Shown here in pieces: positions 1 through 9,434 of a stretch of DNA of 64,000 bases. The position numbers were made by a program, and so were the translations under genes. Source of the stretch: JANELJ01 sp024511395 (GTDB taxonomy: Bacteria; Pseudomonadota; Gammaproteobacteria; GRL18); the NCBI GenBank assembly GCA_963681975.1, contig OY820613.1, positions 3,286,001 through 3,350,000 on the forward strand, given 5' to 3'. The notes below the pieces were generated by a model that was given only the letters and a program-made list of their open reading frames with translations, had not been told where the DNA came from and made no database searches. The first letter of the stretch is position 1, and the number at the start of each line of letters is the position of its first letter.

Positions 1-1215
1 TCACTGGGTAACCCCATTGACGGCAAAGGTCCGATTGATTCCAAGGAGACTTCTTCTATTGAAAAAATCGCACCGGGCGTAATTTCCCGCCAGTCGGTTG
101 ATCAGCCGGTACAGACCGGTCTGAAATCTGTTGATGCCATGGTACCAATTGGTCGAGGTCAGCGTGAACTGATTATTGGTGACCGCCAGACGGGTAAAAC
201 AGCCGTTGCGGTAGATGCTATTATCAACCAGAAAGATTCCGGCATTAAATGTATTTATGTCGCGGTTGGCCAGAAAGCTTCTTCTATTGCTTCAGTGGTT
301 CGTAAGCTGGAAGAATTCGGTGCCATGGAAAACACTATTGTTGTTGCAGCAACGGCTTCCGATGCAGCGGCTATGCAATATATTGCACCTTACTCAGGTT
401 GTGCCATGGGCGAATATTTCCGTGACCTGGGTGAAGATGCTCTGATTATTTATGATGACTTAACCAAGCAGGCCTGGGCTTATCGTCAGGTTTCCCTGTT
501 ATTACGTCGTCCACCAGGTCGTGAAGCGTATCCGGGTGATGTATTCTATCTGCATTCCCGTCTGCTGGAACGTGCCTCACGCGTCAATGCCGAGTTTGTG
601 GAAAAAGCCACCAACGGTAAGGTTAAAGGTAAAACCGGTTCATTAACCGCTCTGCCGATTATTGAAACCCAGGCTGGTGACGTATCCGCTTTCGTACCGA
701 CCAACGTAATTTCCATTACCGATGGTCAGATTTTCCTCGAAACCGATCTGTTTAACTCCGGTATCCGTCCTGCGATTAATGCCGGCCTGTCCGTATCCCG
801 TGTAGGTGGTGCAGCACAGACCAAGATCATTAAGAAACTCGGTGGCGGTATTCGTCTTGACCTGGCTCAGTATCGTGAACTGGCAGCTTTTGCTCAGTTT
901 GCCTCTGATCTGGATGAGGCAACCCGAAGCCAGATAGAACGGGGTCAGCGAGTGACTGAATTAATGAAACAGACTCAGTACACACCCTATAGTGTGGCCC
1001 AGATGGCGGTTTCCCTGTTTGCAGCCACCAAAGGTTTTCTGGATGATGTGGATGTTGCCAAGATCGTTGATTTTGAAAATGCCCTGCAGGATTATGTTAA
1101 AGCCAACCACGCTGATTTAATGGATAAAATCAATGAGTCGGGAGATTATAACGACGACATTGAAAAAGCCCTGAATGAAGCCGTGACTGCATTCAAATCC
1201 AATAGTAGCTGGTAA
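1..1215 (+). CDS. atpA: ATP synthase F1 subunit alpha, 5' end outside window
   Basis: Alpha subunit of the F1 head of the membrane ATP synthase, which carries the non-catalytic nucleotide sites. The reading frame is open from base 1 to the TAA at 1213-1215 (404 residues), so about 110 N-terminal residues of the usual ~513 lie outside the window. The P-loop GDRQTGKT is at residues 60-67 of the fragment, followed by family blocks such as LIIYDDLTKQAWAYRQ and LLLRRPPGREAYPGDVFY. An internal ATG at 139 is not the start, because conserved sequence precedes it. It is followed after 15 bp by atpG, in the order usual for the atp operon. Confidence 0.98.
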   Translation, partial: SLGNPIDGKGPIDSKETSSIEKIAPGVISRQSVDQPVQTGLKSVDAMVPIGRGQRELIIGDRQTGKTAVAVDAIINQKDSGIKCIYVAVGQKASSIASVVRKLEEFGAMENTIVVAATASDAAAMQYIAPYSGCAMGEYFRDLGEDALIIYDDLTKQAWAYRQVSLLLRRPPGREAYPGDVFYLHSRLLERASRVNAEFVEKATNGKVKGKTGSLTALPIIETQAGDVSAFVPTNVISITDGQIFLETDLFNSGIRPAINAGLSVSRVGGAAQTKIIKKLGGGIRLDLAQYRELAAFAQFASDLDEATRSQIERGQRVTELMKQTQYTPYSVAQMAVSLFAATKGFLDDVDVAKIVDFENALQDYVKANHADLMDKINESGDYNDDIEKALNEAVTAFKSNSSW

Positions 1216-1230
1216 ACAGGAGACCTGAGT

Positions 1231-2142
1231 ATGGCAAGCGGAAAAGAAATTCGTAGTCAGATCAGCAGTATTAAAAATACGCAGAAAATCACCAGCGCCA
1301 TGGAAATGGTTGCAGCCAGTAAGATGCGTCGGGCACAGGATCGTATGAGTGCCTCACGCCCTTATGCAGAAAAAATGATTGATGTGGTATGCCATCTGGC
1401 TTATGCTCATACGGAATATAAACATCCGTATCTGCAGGAGCGTGAAGCGAGGAGAGTGGGGTATATTATTATCTCATCTGACCGAGGCTTATGTGGCGGT
1501 TTAAATACCAATCTGTTTAAAGAAGCCATTAATGACATGAAGGCCTGTAACGAAAAAGATATAGAAATTGATATCTGTGTTATCGGCTCTAAAGCAAGTG
1601 CTTTTTTTAAAAGTGTCGGCGGAAATATTGTTGCTCACACTGAAAATCTTGGGGATGAGCCCAGTCTGGAAAACCTGATTGGCAGCGTTAAAACGATGCT
1701 GGATGCTTATGCAGAGGGTAGAATTGACCGTTTATTTGTGGTATTTAACAAGTTTGTTAATACTATGACACAGCAGCCGATTGTTGCGCAGATTTTGCCC
1801 ATAGCGGTTGCTCCGGCAGAAGATCATAAGCGGGTTCGCTACCATGAAATGTCTGAAGATGATGACCATGCGGACATGAAATATCACTGGGATTATATCT
1901 ATGAGCCTGAGGCCGAAGAAGTTATTGATGCCCTGTTAATGCGCTATATTGAATCTCTGGTGTATCAGGGTGTGGTCGAGAATGTGGCCTGTGAACAGTC
2001 AGCTCGAATGGTTGCCATGAGAAGTGCAACCGATAATGCAGGCGATATGATTGATGACCTGCAGCTTGTCTATAATAAGGCAAGACAGGCCGCCATTACT
2101 CAGGAACTGTCCGAAATTGTTGCCGGTGCAGCTGCCGTATAG
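1231..2142 (+). CDS. atpG: ATP synthase F1 subunit gamma
   Basis: Central rotor stalk of the F1 ATPase. The N-terminal block beginning MASGKEIRSQISSIKNTQKI and the MVAASKMRRAQ helix are typical, as is the C-terminal helix with ARMVAMRSATDNAGDMI. At 303 residues it is slightly longer than the common ~287; the extra length lies in an acidic segment around residues 205-230 (EMSEDDDHADMKYHWDY). AGGAG precedes the ATG at 1231. It is co-transcribed with atpA and atpD, with gaps of only 15 and 26 bp. Confidence 0.98.
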   Translation: MASGKEIRSQISSIKNTQKITSAMEMVAASKMRRAQDRMSASRPYAEKMIDVVCHLAYAHTEYKHPYLQEREARRVGYIIISSDRGLCGGLNTNLFKEAINDMKACNEKDIEIDICVIGSKASAFFKSVGGNIVAHTENLGDEPSLENLIGSVKTMLDAYAEGRIDRLFVVFNKFVNTMTQQPIVAQILPIAVAPAEDHKRVRYHEMSEDDDHADMKYHWDYIYEPEAEEVIDALLMRYIESLVYQGVVENVACEQSARMVAMRSATDNAGDMIDDLQLVYNKARQAAITQELSEIVAGAAAV

Positions 2143-2168
2143 AATTAAGCTTTAAAGAGGAACTAAAA

Positions 2169-3545
2169 ATGAGTTCAGGAAAAATTGTCCAGATTATTGG
2201 TGCGGTAGTGGACGTGGAATTCCCACGTGATGCCATGCCCAGAGTCTATGACGCAATTATAGTGACTGAAGCAGAACTTACCCTGGAAGTTCAGCAGCAG
2301 TTGGGTGACGGCGTAGTTCGTTGTATTGCCATGGGTAGTACAGACGGTATTAAGCGTGGTCTGGAAGTTGCTCCGACAGGTGCGCCCATTTCAGTACCCG
2401 TTGGTACCGAGACCTTGGGTCGTATTATGGATGTACTGGGTAACCCAATTGATGAAAAGGGTGATGTGGGTGAAAAGAAGCGTGCTTCCATTCACCGTGA
2501 AGCTCCGGCCTATGAAGAACTGGCTGCAGCCACAGAGCTGCTGGAAACCGGTATTAAGGTAATCGACCTGGTCTGCCCGTTTGCTAAAGGCGGTAAAGTG
2601 GGTCTGTTTGGTGGTGCTGGTGTAGGTAAAACCGTTAATATGATGGAACTTATCCGAAATATTGCGGCAGAACACAGTGGTTATTCGGTATTTGCCGGTG
2701 TTGGTGAACGTACTCGTGAAGGTAATGACTTTTACCATGAAATGACCGAATCCAACGTACTGGATAAAGTGGCTCTGGTTTATGGTCAGATGAATGAGCC
2801 TCCAGGAAACAGGCTGCGTGTGGCCTTAACCGGTCTGACTATTGCGGAAGGTTTCCGTGACGAAGGTAATGACGTACTGCTGTTTATTGATAATATTTAT
2901 CGTTATACCCTGGCAGGAACCGAAGTATCAGCCCTGTTAGGCCGTATGCCGTCTGCGGTAGGTTATCAGCCTACTCTGGCAGAAGAAATGGGTGCTCTGC
3001 AGGAACGTATTACTTCCACTAAAGTGGGTTCCATTACTTCCATTCAGGCGGTTTATGTACCTGCCGATGATTTAACTGACCCATCTCCAGCCACCACCTT
3101 TGCTCACCTGGACGCAACCGTGGTACTGTCTCGTCAGATTGCGGAACTGGGCATTTATCCTGCGGTTGATCCGCTGGACTCCACCTCCCGTCAGCTGGAT
3201 CCACAGGTGGTAGGCAATGAGCACTATGAAGTGGCTCGAGGTGTACAGTCAACTCTGCAGCGCTATAAAGAGCTGAAAGATATTATTGCTATTCTGGGAA
3301 TGGATGAATTATCCGAAGACGATAAACTGATTGTAAGTCGCGCACGTAAAATTCAGCGCTTCCTGTCTCAGCCGTTCTTTGTGGCAGAGGTTTTCACCGG
3401 TACTGCCGGTAAATACGTCAGTCTGAAAGATACTATTCGCGGCTTTAAGGAAATTGTGGAAGGAATGCATGACAGCATTCCTGAACAGGCTTTCTATATG
3501 GTCGGCGGTATTGAAGAAGTGCTTGAAAAGGCTAACGCTGTTTAA
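2169..3545 (+). CDS. atpD: ATP synthase F1 subunit beta
   Basis: Catalytic subunit of F1. The P-loop GGAGVGKTV lies near residue 150, the GERTREGND block follows, and the catalytic-site region LLFIDNIYRYTLAGTEVSAL is intact. Length (458) is normal for gammaproteobacteria. The start ATG at 2169 is preceded by AAAGAGGAAC. The frame is uninterrupted with no missing motif, so the ATP synthase operon seems spared by the decay seen elsewhere in the window. Confidence 0.99.
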   Translation: MSSGKIVQIIGAVVDVEFPRDAMPRVYDAIIVTEAELTLEVQQQLGDGVVRCIAMGSTDGIKRGLEVAPTGAPISVPVGTETLGRIMDVLGNPIDEKGDVGEKKRASIHREAPAYEELAAATELLETGIKVIDLVCPFAKGGKVGLFGGAGVGKTVNMMELIRNIAAEHSGYSVFAGVGERTREGNDFYHEMTESNVLDKVALVYGQMNEPPGNRLRVALTGLTIAEGFRDEGNDVLLFIDNIYRYTLAGTEVSALLGRMPSAVGYQPTLAEEMGALQERITSTKVGSITSIQAVYVPADDLTDPSPATTFAHLDATVVLSRQIAELGIYPAVDPLDSTSRQLDPQVVGNEHYEVARGVQSTLQRYKELKDIIAILGMDELSEDDKLIVSRARKIQRFLSQPFFVAEVFTGTAGKYVSLKDTIRGFKEIVEGMHDSIPEQAFYMVGGIEEVLEKANAV

Positions 3546-3556
3546 GGAGAACTGTC

Positions 3557-3985
3557 ATGGCAATGACCATGAAATTAAACATCGTCAGTGCTGAAAAAGA
3601 GCTCTTCTCTAATTTAGCCGAGATGGTGATTGTTCCAGGTGCAATGGGTGATCTGGGGATTTTACCTCAGCACTCCCAGTTATTGTCTACGCTCAAAGCC
3701 GGTGAAGTGGTTATTACCGAGCAGGGCGGCAATCAGGAGTCTATCTATATATCTGGTGGACTGCTGGAAGTTCAGCCTCATCTGGTAACCATTCTTTCTG
3801 ATACGGCACTGCGTGCCAGTGATCTGGATGAACACGCTGCCAGAGAAGCAAAAGAACGTGCAGAAGAAGCTCTGCAGGATCAGGAATCCGGTATTGATTT
3901 TGCCAAGGCGGAAGCCTCACTGGCTGAAGCTATTGCCCAGCTTAAACTGATTGATAAATTGCGCAAAAAGCGCAAGGGACATTAA
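3557..3985 (+). CDS. atpC: ATP synthase F1 subunit epsilon
   Basis: Epsilon subunit that couples and inhibits F1. The N-terminal beta sandwich (ADEMVIVPGAMGDLGILPQH-like region, here AEMVIVPGAMGDLGILPQH) and the two C-terminal helices rich in Ala, Glu and Lys are present; 142 residues is a normal length. AAGGAG lies just upstream of the ATG at 3557; a second ATG two codons later is possible. It is the last gene of the operon and is followed by a strong hairpin at 4059-4087. Confidence 0.97.
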   Translation: MAMTMKLNIVSAEKELFSNLAEMVIVPGAMGDLGILPQHSQLLSTLKAGEVVITEQGGNQESIYISGGLLEVQPHLVTILSDTALRASDLDEHAAREAKERAEEALQDQESGIDFAKAEASLAEAIAQLKLIDKLRKKRKGH

Positions 3986-4058
3986 ACCTGAATAAATTCA
4001 GTTGAAGCTTAGTGAGCTTGTAGATAAATCGCAGCAGATAATTTGTACCACAGAAATA

Positions 4059-4087
4059 AAAAAGGTCGTATTAAATACGACCTTTTT
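4059..4087. terminator. Bidirectional rho-independent terminator after atpC
   Basis: A perfect 12-bp stem (AAAAAGGTCGTA / TACGACCTTTTT) with a 5-base loop. A-tract and T-tract on the two sides let it act in both directions: for atpC on the plus strand and for the small minus-strand gene ending at 4121. Confidence 0.9.
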
Positions 4088-4120
4088 CTGTTAGAGCTTT
4101 CTGATTATTCAGAAAAACAA

Positions 4121-4393
4121 TTATTTACTTAAAAACTCAGAATAATAACTGCTGAGCAATTCTCTTTTTTTGGGTTTTTTTATTAAAAACTCCAGTTCTT
4201 TATCAGAAACAGGTTTAGCTGTTTGTTCTTTATCACTCGCGATTGCCTTATCGAATTCTTTATAATAATTATTTAAAACTGTTGAAGAAGTTTTCACTTC
4301 ATAATCGATAGCAAGCGCGTCAGAATACGTTGTGCCAGAAATAAAAAAACTGAATGTAAACCCAATTATATAAATTATAATTTTGTATAACAT
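4121..4393 (-). CDS. Small exported protein of unknown function
   Basis: A 90-residue open frame on the minus strand. Residues 1-25 form a hydrophobic signal-like segment (MLYKIIIYIIGFTFSFFISG) after one Lys; the rest is hydrophilic and rich in Lys, Glu and Ser, with two Y-Y-x-E/S-F-type stretches (YYKEF, YYSEF) at residues 43-47 and 83-87. I recognise no family. It is more AT-rich than its neighbours. Its start codon lies 17 bp from the left end of IS5-type copy 1 (4410), so the native upstream region has been displaced. It may be a real small secreted protein or a gene already without a promoter. Confidence 0.5.
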   Translation of the reverse strand: MLYKIIIYIIGFTFSFFISGTTYSDALAIDYEVKTSSTVLNNYYKEFDKAIASDKEQTAKPVSDKELEFLIKKPKKRELLSSYYSEFLSK

Positions 4394-4409
4394 TACAATG
4401 TCCTAATTA

Positions 4410-5907
4410 GTCCGACCTGAATAAATCATAGCGCATTGATTTATAAGGAAATATTGGCGAATTATGGGTGTTAAATTTGCAGGTTTTTGGTAAAATAAGC
4501 CTTATTACCTTGCAAATTTCCAGACCAGAATGAAGCCAGAGAAACAGCCAAAAATACCTCAGGAAGACCTGTTCAGGATGCGCCTTGAAAACATGCTGGA
4601 CATAAACCATGAGTTGATTAAGTTATCAAAACACATAGACCGGGAAAGTCCTGATAAAGAATGGGGTGCTCTGTTTGTATCCACTAAAGGTGCTCCTGCC
4701 ATACGCACTCGATTGATTGCAGGATTGCATTACCTGAAACACCTGCATGATTTATCAGATGAACAGGTAGTAAAAGGCTGGACAGAAAATCCGTACTGGC
4801 AGTATTTCTGTGGTGAAGAATACTTTCAGCATAAAATGCCTATACACCCTGTGACCATGACCAAATGGCGTAACCGGCCAGGTAAATCAGGCAGTGAAAA
4901 ATTACTGATTGAAACCATTAAAGCCGGACTAAAGAGTAAAACTATCAAGCCCGGCAGTTTAAAGAAAGTCACGATAGATACTACCGTACAGGAAAAGAAC
5001 ATTGCTTTTCCAACCGATTCAAAGCTCCTGAACAAAGCCAGAGAAAACCTGGTTAAACTGTCCAAAGAGCACGGTATTAAACTGCGCCAGAACTATAATC
5101 GGGTTGGGCCGCAATATGCACTAATGGCCAGTCGTTATGCTTATGCAAAACAGTTTAAACGTATGAAGAAAATGAACAATAAACTGAAATCCCGTTTAGG
5201 TCGTGTTAAACGGGATATTGAACGACAACTGCCCAATTATTCTGTCGATATTCAGTCATTGTTTGAAGTAGCTCTAAAACAGGCTCAGAAACTGATTGAG
5301 CAGGAGCAGCACAGTAAGAACAAGCTTTACAGTTTACATGCTCCTGAAGTCGAGTGTATCAGTAAAGGCAAAGCTCATAAGCCTTATGAATTTGGTGTTA
5401 AAGCCAGTATCGCGGTAACCAACAAGGAAGGCTTTGTTATTGGTGCTCAAAGTTGTCCGGGCAATCCTTATGATGGACATACCTTGCTGCCACAACTGGA
5501 ACAGATAAAACAGTTTACAGCCGTACAACCGGAACAGTGCTTTGTTGACCGGGGTTATCGTGGACATGAAGTAAAAGACACTAAAGTTTTTATCTCAGGT
5601 CAGAAGCGAGGCGTTACCCGAAGTATTAAAAAGGCATTAAAACGGCGCAGTGCGATTGAGGCTGAAATCGGTCATATGAAAAACGATGGCCGTTTAGACC
5701 GCTGCTACCTCAAAGGTGCAGTCGGTGATGCCATTAATGTGGTTATGGTGGCCGCTGGTCATAACTTAAGAAAGATCCTCAATAAGCTCCGGCTTTTGTG
5801 GCTTAAAATTATTTCCGGTTTGATGGGATATTTTATCAAACCAGAACAATCGGCCGCTTTAAACCTGGCTTGATGTCAGGCTTAAAACGGTATTATTCAG
5901 GTTGAAT
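4410..5907 (+). mobile_element. IS5-type element, copy 1
   Basis: A 1498-bp element bounded by imperfect inverted repeats (left GTCCGACCTGAATAA, right ending TTATTCAGGTTGAAT). It is flanked by an exact 6-bp duplication TAATTA at 4404-4409 and 5908-5913, so it is a simple insertion. The same element occurs eight times in this window. It lies between the atp operon and glmU. Confidence 0.95.
4530..5873 (+). CDS. IS5-family transposase (copy 1), intact
   Basis: 447-residue DDE transposase. The N-terminal InsH-like (DUF772) region reads RLIAGLHYLKHLHDLSDEQV near residues 60-80. Catalytic-type positions are visible at VTIDTTVQ (Asp, about residue 150), CFVDRGYRGHE (Asp, about 343) and AIEAEIGHMKNDGRL (Glu, about 377). 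The other full copies have AIEPEIGHMK, so this copy has Ala in place of Pro. The frame is complete and could be active. Confidence 0.93.
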   Translation: MKPEKQPKIPQEDLFRMRLENMLDINHELIKLSKHIDRESPDKEWGALFVSTKGAPAIRTRLIAGLHYLKHLHDLSDEQVVKGWTENPYWQYFCGEEYFQHKMPIHPVTMTKWRNRPGKSGSEKLLIETIKAGLKSKTIKPGSLKKVTIDTTVQEKNIAFPTDSKLLNKARENLVKLSKEHGIKLRQNYNRVGPQYALMASRYAYAKQFKRMKKMNNKLKSRLGRVKRDIERQLPNYSVDIQSLFEVALKQAQKLIEQEQHSKNKLYSLHAPEVECISKGKAHKPYEFGVKASIAVTNKEGFVIGAQSCPGNPYDGHTLLPQLEQIKQFTAVQPEQCFVDRGYRGHEVKDTKVFISGQKRGVTRSIKKALKRRSAIEAEIGHMKNDGRLDRCYLKGAVGDAINVVMVAAGHNLRKILNKLRLLWLKIISGLMGYFIKPEQSAALNLA

Positions 5908-6091
5908 TAATTAACTTATATTATTGTTTATTAATATAGACTTCATTCAATGAAAGATTAAGGGATTTATCTTGCAATTTTAGGGAAAACCCTAGGTGTG
6001 TGACATAAAGCACTTAAATGTAAGACAAATCTCATGTTAATAGCTTAAAATAAAGAAATGGATTTATTAGATAAATTATAGAGAGAATTGA

Positions 6092-7483
6092 ATGTCACAG
6101 AGCTCCAAAGCTTCTAAACCAATCCAGGTAATCATCCTTGCCGCTGGCAAAGGCACCCGAATGTATTCCAGACTGCCCAAAGTATTACACTCACTGGCCG
6201 GTAAACCACTGGTTCAGCATGTTATAGACAGTGCCAGAAAACTGGATGCTAAAGATATTACTCTGGTTTATGGACATGGTGCGGAACTGGTCAAAAATAC
6301 CATAACCGATCCACGGCTAAACTGGTGTGAACAGTCTGAACAACTGGGAACCGGCCATGCTGTACAGCAGGCTGAACAGTTTATTAATAATAAGGCTAAT
6401 GTGTTAATCCTCTATGGTGATGTGCCCCTGTTAAGTGTCGCTACCCTAGAAAAGCTGATTGCGGCAAAACAGAATCAGGCACTGGCGCTGTTAACTGCGA
6501 TACTGGAGAATCCGATGGGTTACGGCCGGATAGTACGGGACAGTAATAATAGTATTCAAAGGATTGTTGAAGAAAAAGATGCTACTGATGAAATCCGAAC
6601 CATCAGGGAAATTAACAGTGGTGTTATGGTGGTTGATGGTAACCGACTGAAAAGCTGGCTGCATAAAATTGATAATAACAATGCCCAGGGAGAATATTAC
6701 CTGACCGATTTAATTGAACTGGCAGTACAGGAAGGTGAAACGGTTAATAGCTATATTGTGCAGGACAGCAAGCAAATAGAAGGCATTAACAATAAACTAC
6801 AACTGGCTGAACTGGAACGGGAATATCGGAGAATTCAGGCAGATAAATTAATGACCCAGGGTGTGACCTTAAGAGATCCGGTACGTTTCGATTTACGCGG
6901 CCAGCTTAAAACCGGTCAGGATGTGGTTATAGATATCAATGTTATTATTGAGGGTGACTGCAGTATTGGAAATAATGTAAACATTGGTGCTAATACAGTC
7001 ATTAAAAACTCAATAATCGGCGATAATGTGACTATTCTTGAAAACTGTATTATTGAACAGTCTATTATAGGTAATGCCTGTAATATCGGTCCTTTTGCCC
7101 GCCTGAGACCAGACAGTGAGCTGGAAGAAAATGCTAAAGTCGGTAATTTTGTAGAGCTTAAAAAAGCGCATATAGCCAAAGGCTCTAAAGTTAATCACTT
7201 AAGTTATATTGGTGATACCCTAATGGGTGAAAATGTAAATATTGGTGCCGGTACCATTACCTGTAATTATGACGGTGCCAATAAACATGTGACAAAAATT
7301 GGTGATAATGCCTTTATCGGTTCCAATACTGCACTGGTGGCACCCATAGAAATCGGTGCCGGAGCAACGGTTGGGGCAGGGTCAACCCTGAGTAAGGATG
7401 CTGAGCCGGAAAAGCTAACCTTTACCAGGGCACCTCAAAAAACCATAAATGGCTGGAAACGTTCGGTTAAAAATAAGAAATAA
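6092..7483 (+). CDS. glmU: Bifunctional GlmU: GlcN-1-P acetyltransferase / GlcNAc-1-P uridylyltransferase
   Basis: Cytoplasmic enzyme that makes UDP-GlcNAc for peptidoglycan and lipopolysaccharide. The N-terminal nucleotidyltransferase domain starts with VIILAAGKGTRMYSRLPKVL (residues 11-30) and has the GDVPLL motif near 110. The C-terminal half is a left-handed beta helix of hexapeptide repeats ending at the acetyl-CoA site (GAGTITCNYDGANKH). Length 463 is normal. GAGAG precedes the ATG. It lies 39 bp before glmS, the enzyme that supplies its precursor. Confidence 0.98.
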   Translation: MSQSSKASKPIQVIILAAGKGTRMYSRLPKVLHSLAGKPLVQHVIDSARKLDAKDITLVYGHGAELVKNTITDPRLNWCEQSEQLGTGHAVQQAEQFINNKANVLILYGDVPLLSVATLEKLIAAKQNQALALLTAILENPMGYGRIVRDSNNSIQRIVEEKDATDEIRTIREINSGVMVVDGNRLKSWLHKIDNNNAQGEYYLTDLIELAVQEGETVNSYIVQDSKQIEGINNKLQLAELEREYRRIQADKLMTQGVTLRDPVRFDLRGQLKTGQDVVIDINVIIEGDCSIGNNVNIGANTVIKNSIIGDNVTILENCIIEQSIIGNACNIGPFARLRPDSELEENAKVGNFVELKKAHIAKGSKVNHLSYIGDTLMGENVNIGAGTITCNYDGANKHVTKIGDNAFIGSNTALVAPIEIGAGATVGAGSTLSKDAEPEKLTFTRAPQKTINGWKRSVKNKK

Positions 7484-7522
7484 AATACTATAAATAATAA
7501 GTGAAACAACAGGAAAAACTCA

Positions 7523-9349
7523 ATGTGTGGAATAGTCGGTGCCGTTGCAGAACGAAATGTAGAAGCCATTCTGATAGAAGGTCTGCGGCGCTTGGAATAC
7601 CGTGGTTATGATTCAGCCGGACTGGCTATTCTGGACGGTAATAAAAAAATTAACCGGCAGCGGGCGCTGGGAAAAGTCTCCCAGTTAGCGGATGAACTGG
7701 AAAAGGTGCCCTTAAAAGGACATGTCGGAGTGGCTCATACCCGCTGGGCAACCCATGGTGAGCCTGCTACCCGAAATGCCCATCCACATATGTGTGAAAC
7801 CAGTGTAGCACTGGTACATAACGGTATCATTGAAAATTACGAACAGATTAAAAGTGAATTACAGGAAAAAGGCATAAAGTTCAGTTCCGATACGGACAGT
7901 GAGACCATTGTTCATCTTATAGGTGAACAGAAAAAAACAGGAAAAGATTTACTGCATGCTGTGGTAGATACGATTAAACAGCTTGAAGGCGCGTATGCAC
8001 TGGGAGTGATAGACAGCTCAGAACAACGGATTATTGCTGCCAGAAGCGGTAGTCCGCTGGTTATTGGTATCGGTATAGGGGAAAACTTTATTGCCTCGGA
8101 TGTATCGGCATTATTACCGGTAACCCAGCAGTTTATCTTTCTGGAAGAAGGTGATATAGCGGATATTACCCGAGATTCAGTGGTTATTTATGATGCTCAG
8201 GGTGATGAAGTTGAACGCCCCATGCGTAAAAGTGAAATCAGTGCTGATGCCATAGAGCGGGGTGAATATCGCCATTATATGCTCAAGGAAATCTATGAGC
8301 AGCCCAGGGCAGTGGCCGATACCCTGGAAGGGCGTATAGATAATGAACATGTTTTTACCAAAGCCTTTGGTTTTGAAGCAGAAAAAATCTTCAGGGAAAT
8401 AGAATCCGTTTATATTATTGCCTGCGGTACCAGTTATCATGCCGGTCTGGTGGCCAAGTACTGGTTTGAAGGTATTGTTGGTATCCCGTGTATGATTGAA
8501 GTGGCCAGTGAATTTCGTTACAGGAAAGCGGTTTATAATGAAAAAACCTTAATTGTAACGATTTCACAGTCCGGTGAAACTGCCGATACCCTGGCGGCTT
8601 TGCGGGAAGCCAAAAAGCAGAGGGCTAAACATTCACTGGTGATCTGTAATGTACCGGAAAGTTCTCTGGTCAGGGAATCCAGTCTGGCCTTTATGACTCA
8701 TGCCGGCCCGGAAATCGGTGTCGCTTCCACCAAGGCTTTTACCACTCAGTTAACTGCATTGTTGTTATTAGTGGTCAGTATTGCCAAGGAAAAGGGCAAT
8801 ACTAGGCTGGAGAAAGAAGCAGTAGAAAACCTGAGAAAGCTGCCTGGACAGATAGAAAAAGCGCTGAAACTGGACGAACAGATAAAAAACCTGTCCGAAG
8901 AATTTTCTGATAAACACCATACTCTGTTTCTGGGCAGAGCCACTCAGTACCCCATTGCAATGGAAGGGGCATTGAAGCTTAAGGAAATTTCCTATATCCA
9001 TGCCGAAGCCTATCTGGCCGGTGAATTAAAACATGGTCCGCTGGCACTGGTGGATGCGGATATGCCTGTAGTTGCTGTTGCACCTAATAATGAATTAATC
9101 GGTAAACTAAAATCCAATCTGCAGGAAGTTAAAACCCGTGGTGGTAAACTCTATGTATTTGCCGATACCAATGCTGATATTGAAGAAGAAGAAGCTATTA
9201 AGGTCATTAAAGTGGGTGAAATTGATTCTTTAATTGCACCCATGGTGTTTACTATTCCCTTACAGCTACTTTCTTATCATGTGGCCATAATCAAGGGAAC
9301 AGATGTTGACCAGCCTAGAAATCTGGCCAAAAGTGTTACTGTTGAGTAA
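7523..9349 (+). CDS. glmS: Glutamine-fructose-6-phosphate aminotransferase (isomerizing)
   Basis: Makes glucosamine-6-phosphate from fructose-6-phosphate and glutamine, the first step to UDP-GlcNAc. Cys2 of the glutaminase domain is present (MCGIVGAV), followed by RLEYRGYDSAG and THTRWATHG-type blocks; two SIS sugar-isomerase domains follow (ISQSGETADTLAAL near residue 350) and the C-terminus ends DQPRNLAKSVTVE. The 608-residue length is standard. The last codons of glmS are the classical target for Tn7 TnsD, and a Tn7-like end follows 24 bp after the stop. Confidence 0.99.
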   Translation: MCGIVGAVAERNVEAILIEGLRRLEYRGYDSAGLAILDGNKKINRQRALGKVSQLADELEKVPLKGHVGVAHTRWATHGEPATRNAHPHMCETSVALVHNGIIENYEQIKSELQEKGIKFSSDTDSETIVHLIGEQKKTGKDLLHAVVDTIKQLEGAYALGVIDSSEQRIIAARSGSPLVIGIGIGENFIASDVSALLPVTQQFIFLEEGDIADITRDSVVIYDAQGDEVERPMRKSEISADAIERGEYRHYMLKEIYEQPRAVADTLEGRIDNEHVFTKAFGFEAEKIFREIESVYIIACGTSYHAGLVAKYWFEGIVGIPCMIEVASEFRYRKAVYNEKTLIVTISQSGETADTLAALREAKKQRAKHSLVICNVPESSLVRESSLAFMTHAGPEIGVASTKAFTTQLTALLLLVVSIAKEKGNTRLEKEAVENLRKLPGQIEKALKLDEQIKNLSEEFSDKHHTLFLGRATQYPIAMEGALKLKEISYIHAEAYLAGELKHGPLALVDADMPVVAVAPNNELIGKLKSNLQEVKTRGGKLYVFADTNADIEEEEAIKVIKVGEIDSLIAPMVFTIPLQLLSYHVAIIKGTDVDQPRNLAKSVTVE

Positions 9350-9368
9350 AACCTATTTTGAAATAATA

Positions 9369-9422
9369 GTACTTGTAAATTGACAACAATGTATCATGCT
9401 TACAATAAAGTGTCATACTTAT
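9369..9422 (+). mobile_element. Tn7-like transposon end at attTn7, with TnsB-site-like repeats
   Basis: The sequence TGTAAATT at 9374-9381 is followed by GACAACAATGTATC (9382-9395) and then TACAATAAAGTGTCATAC (9401-9418). Both resemble the Tn7 end arrangement: TGT, five more bases, then a TnsB site containing GACAATAAAGTC. The TGT begins 24 bp after the glmS stop, the spacing known for Tn7. GTACT (9369-9373) would be the 5-bp target duplication. The other end of the element was not found, so the duplication cannot be confirmed. Confidence 0.75.
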
Positions 9423-9434
9423 GTGATTTGAGCT

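Noticed and set aside
4407..4610. Minus-strand frames over IS5-type ends (MVYVQHVF… type), repeated near every copy
   Set aside because: They overlap the transposase start and terminus in antisense and occur only because the IS is repeated; no ribosome-binding site or family match.
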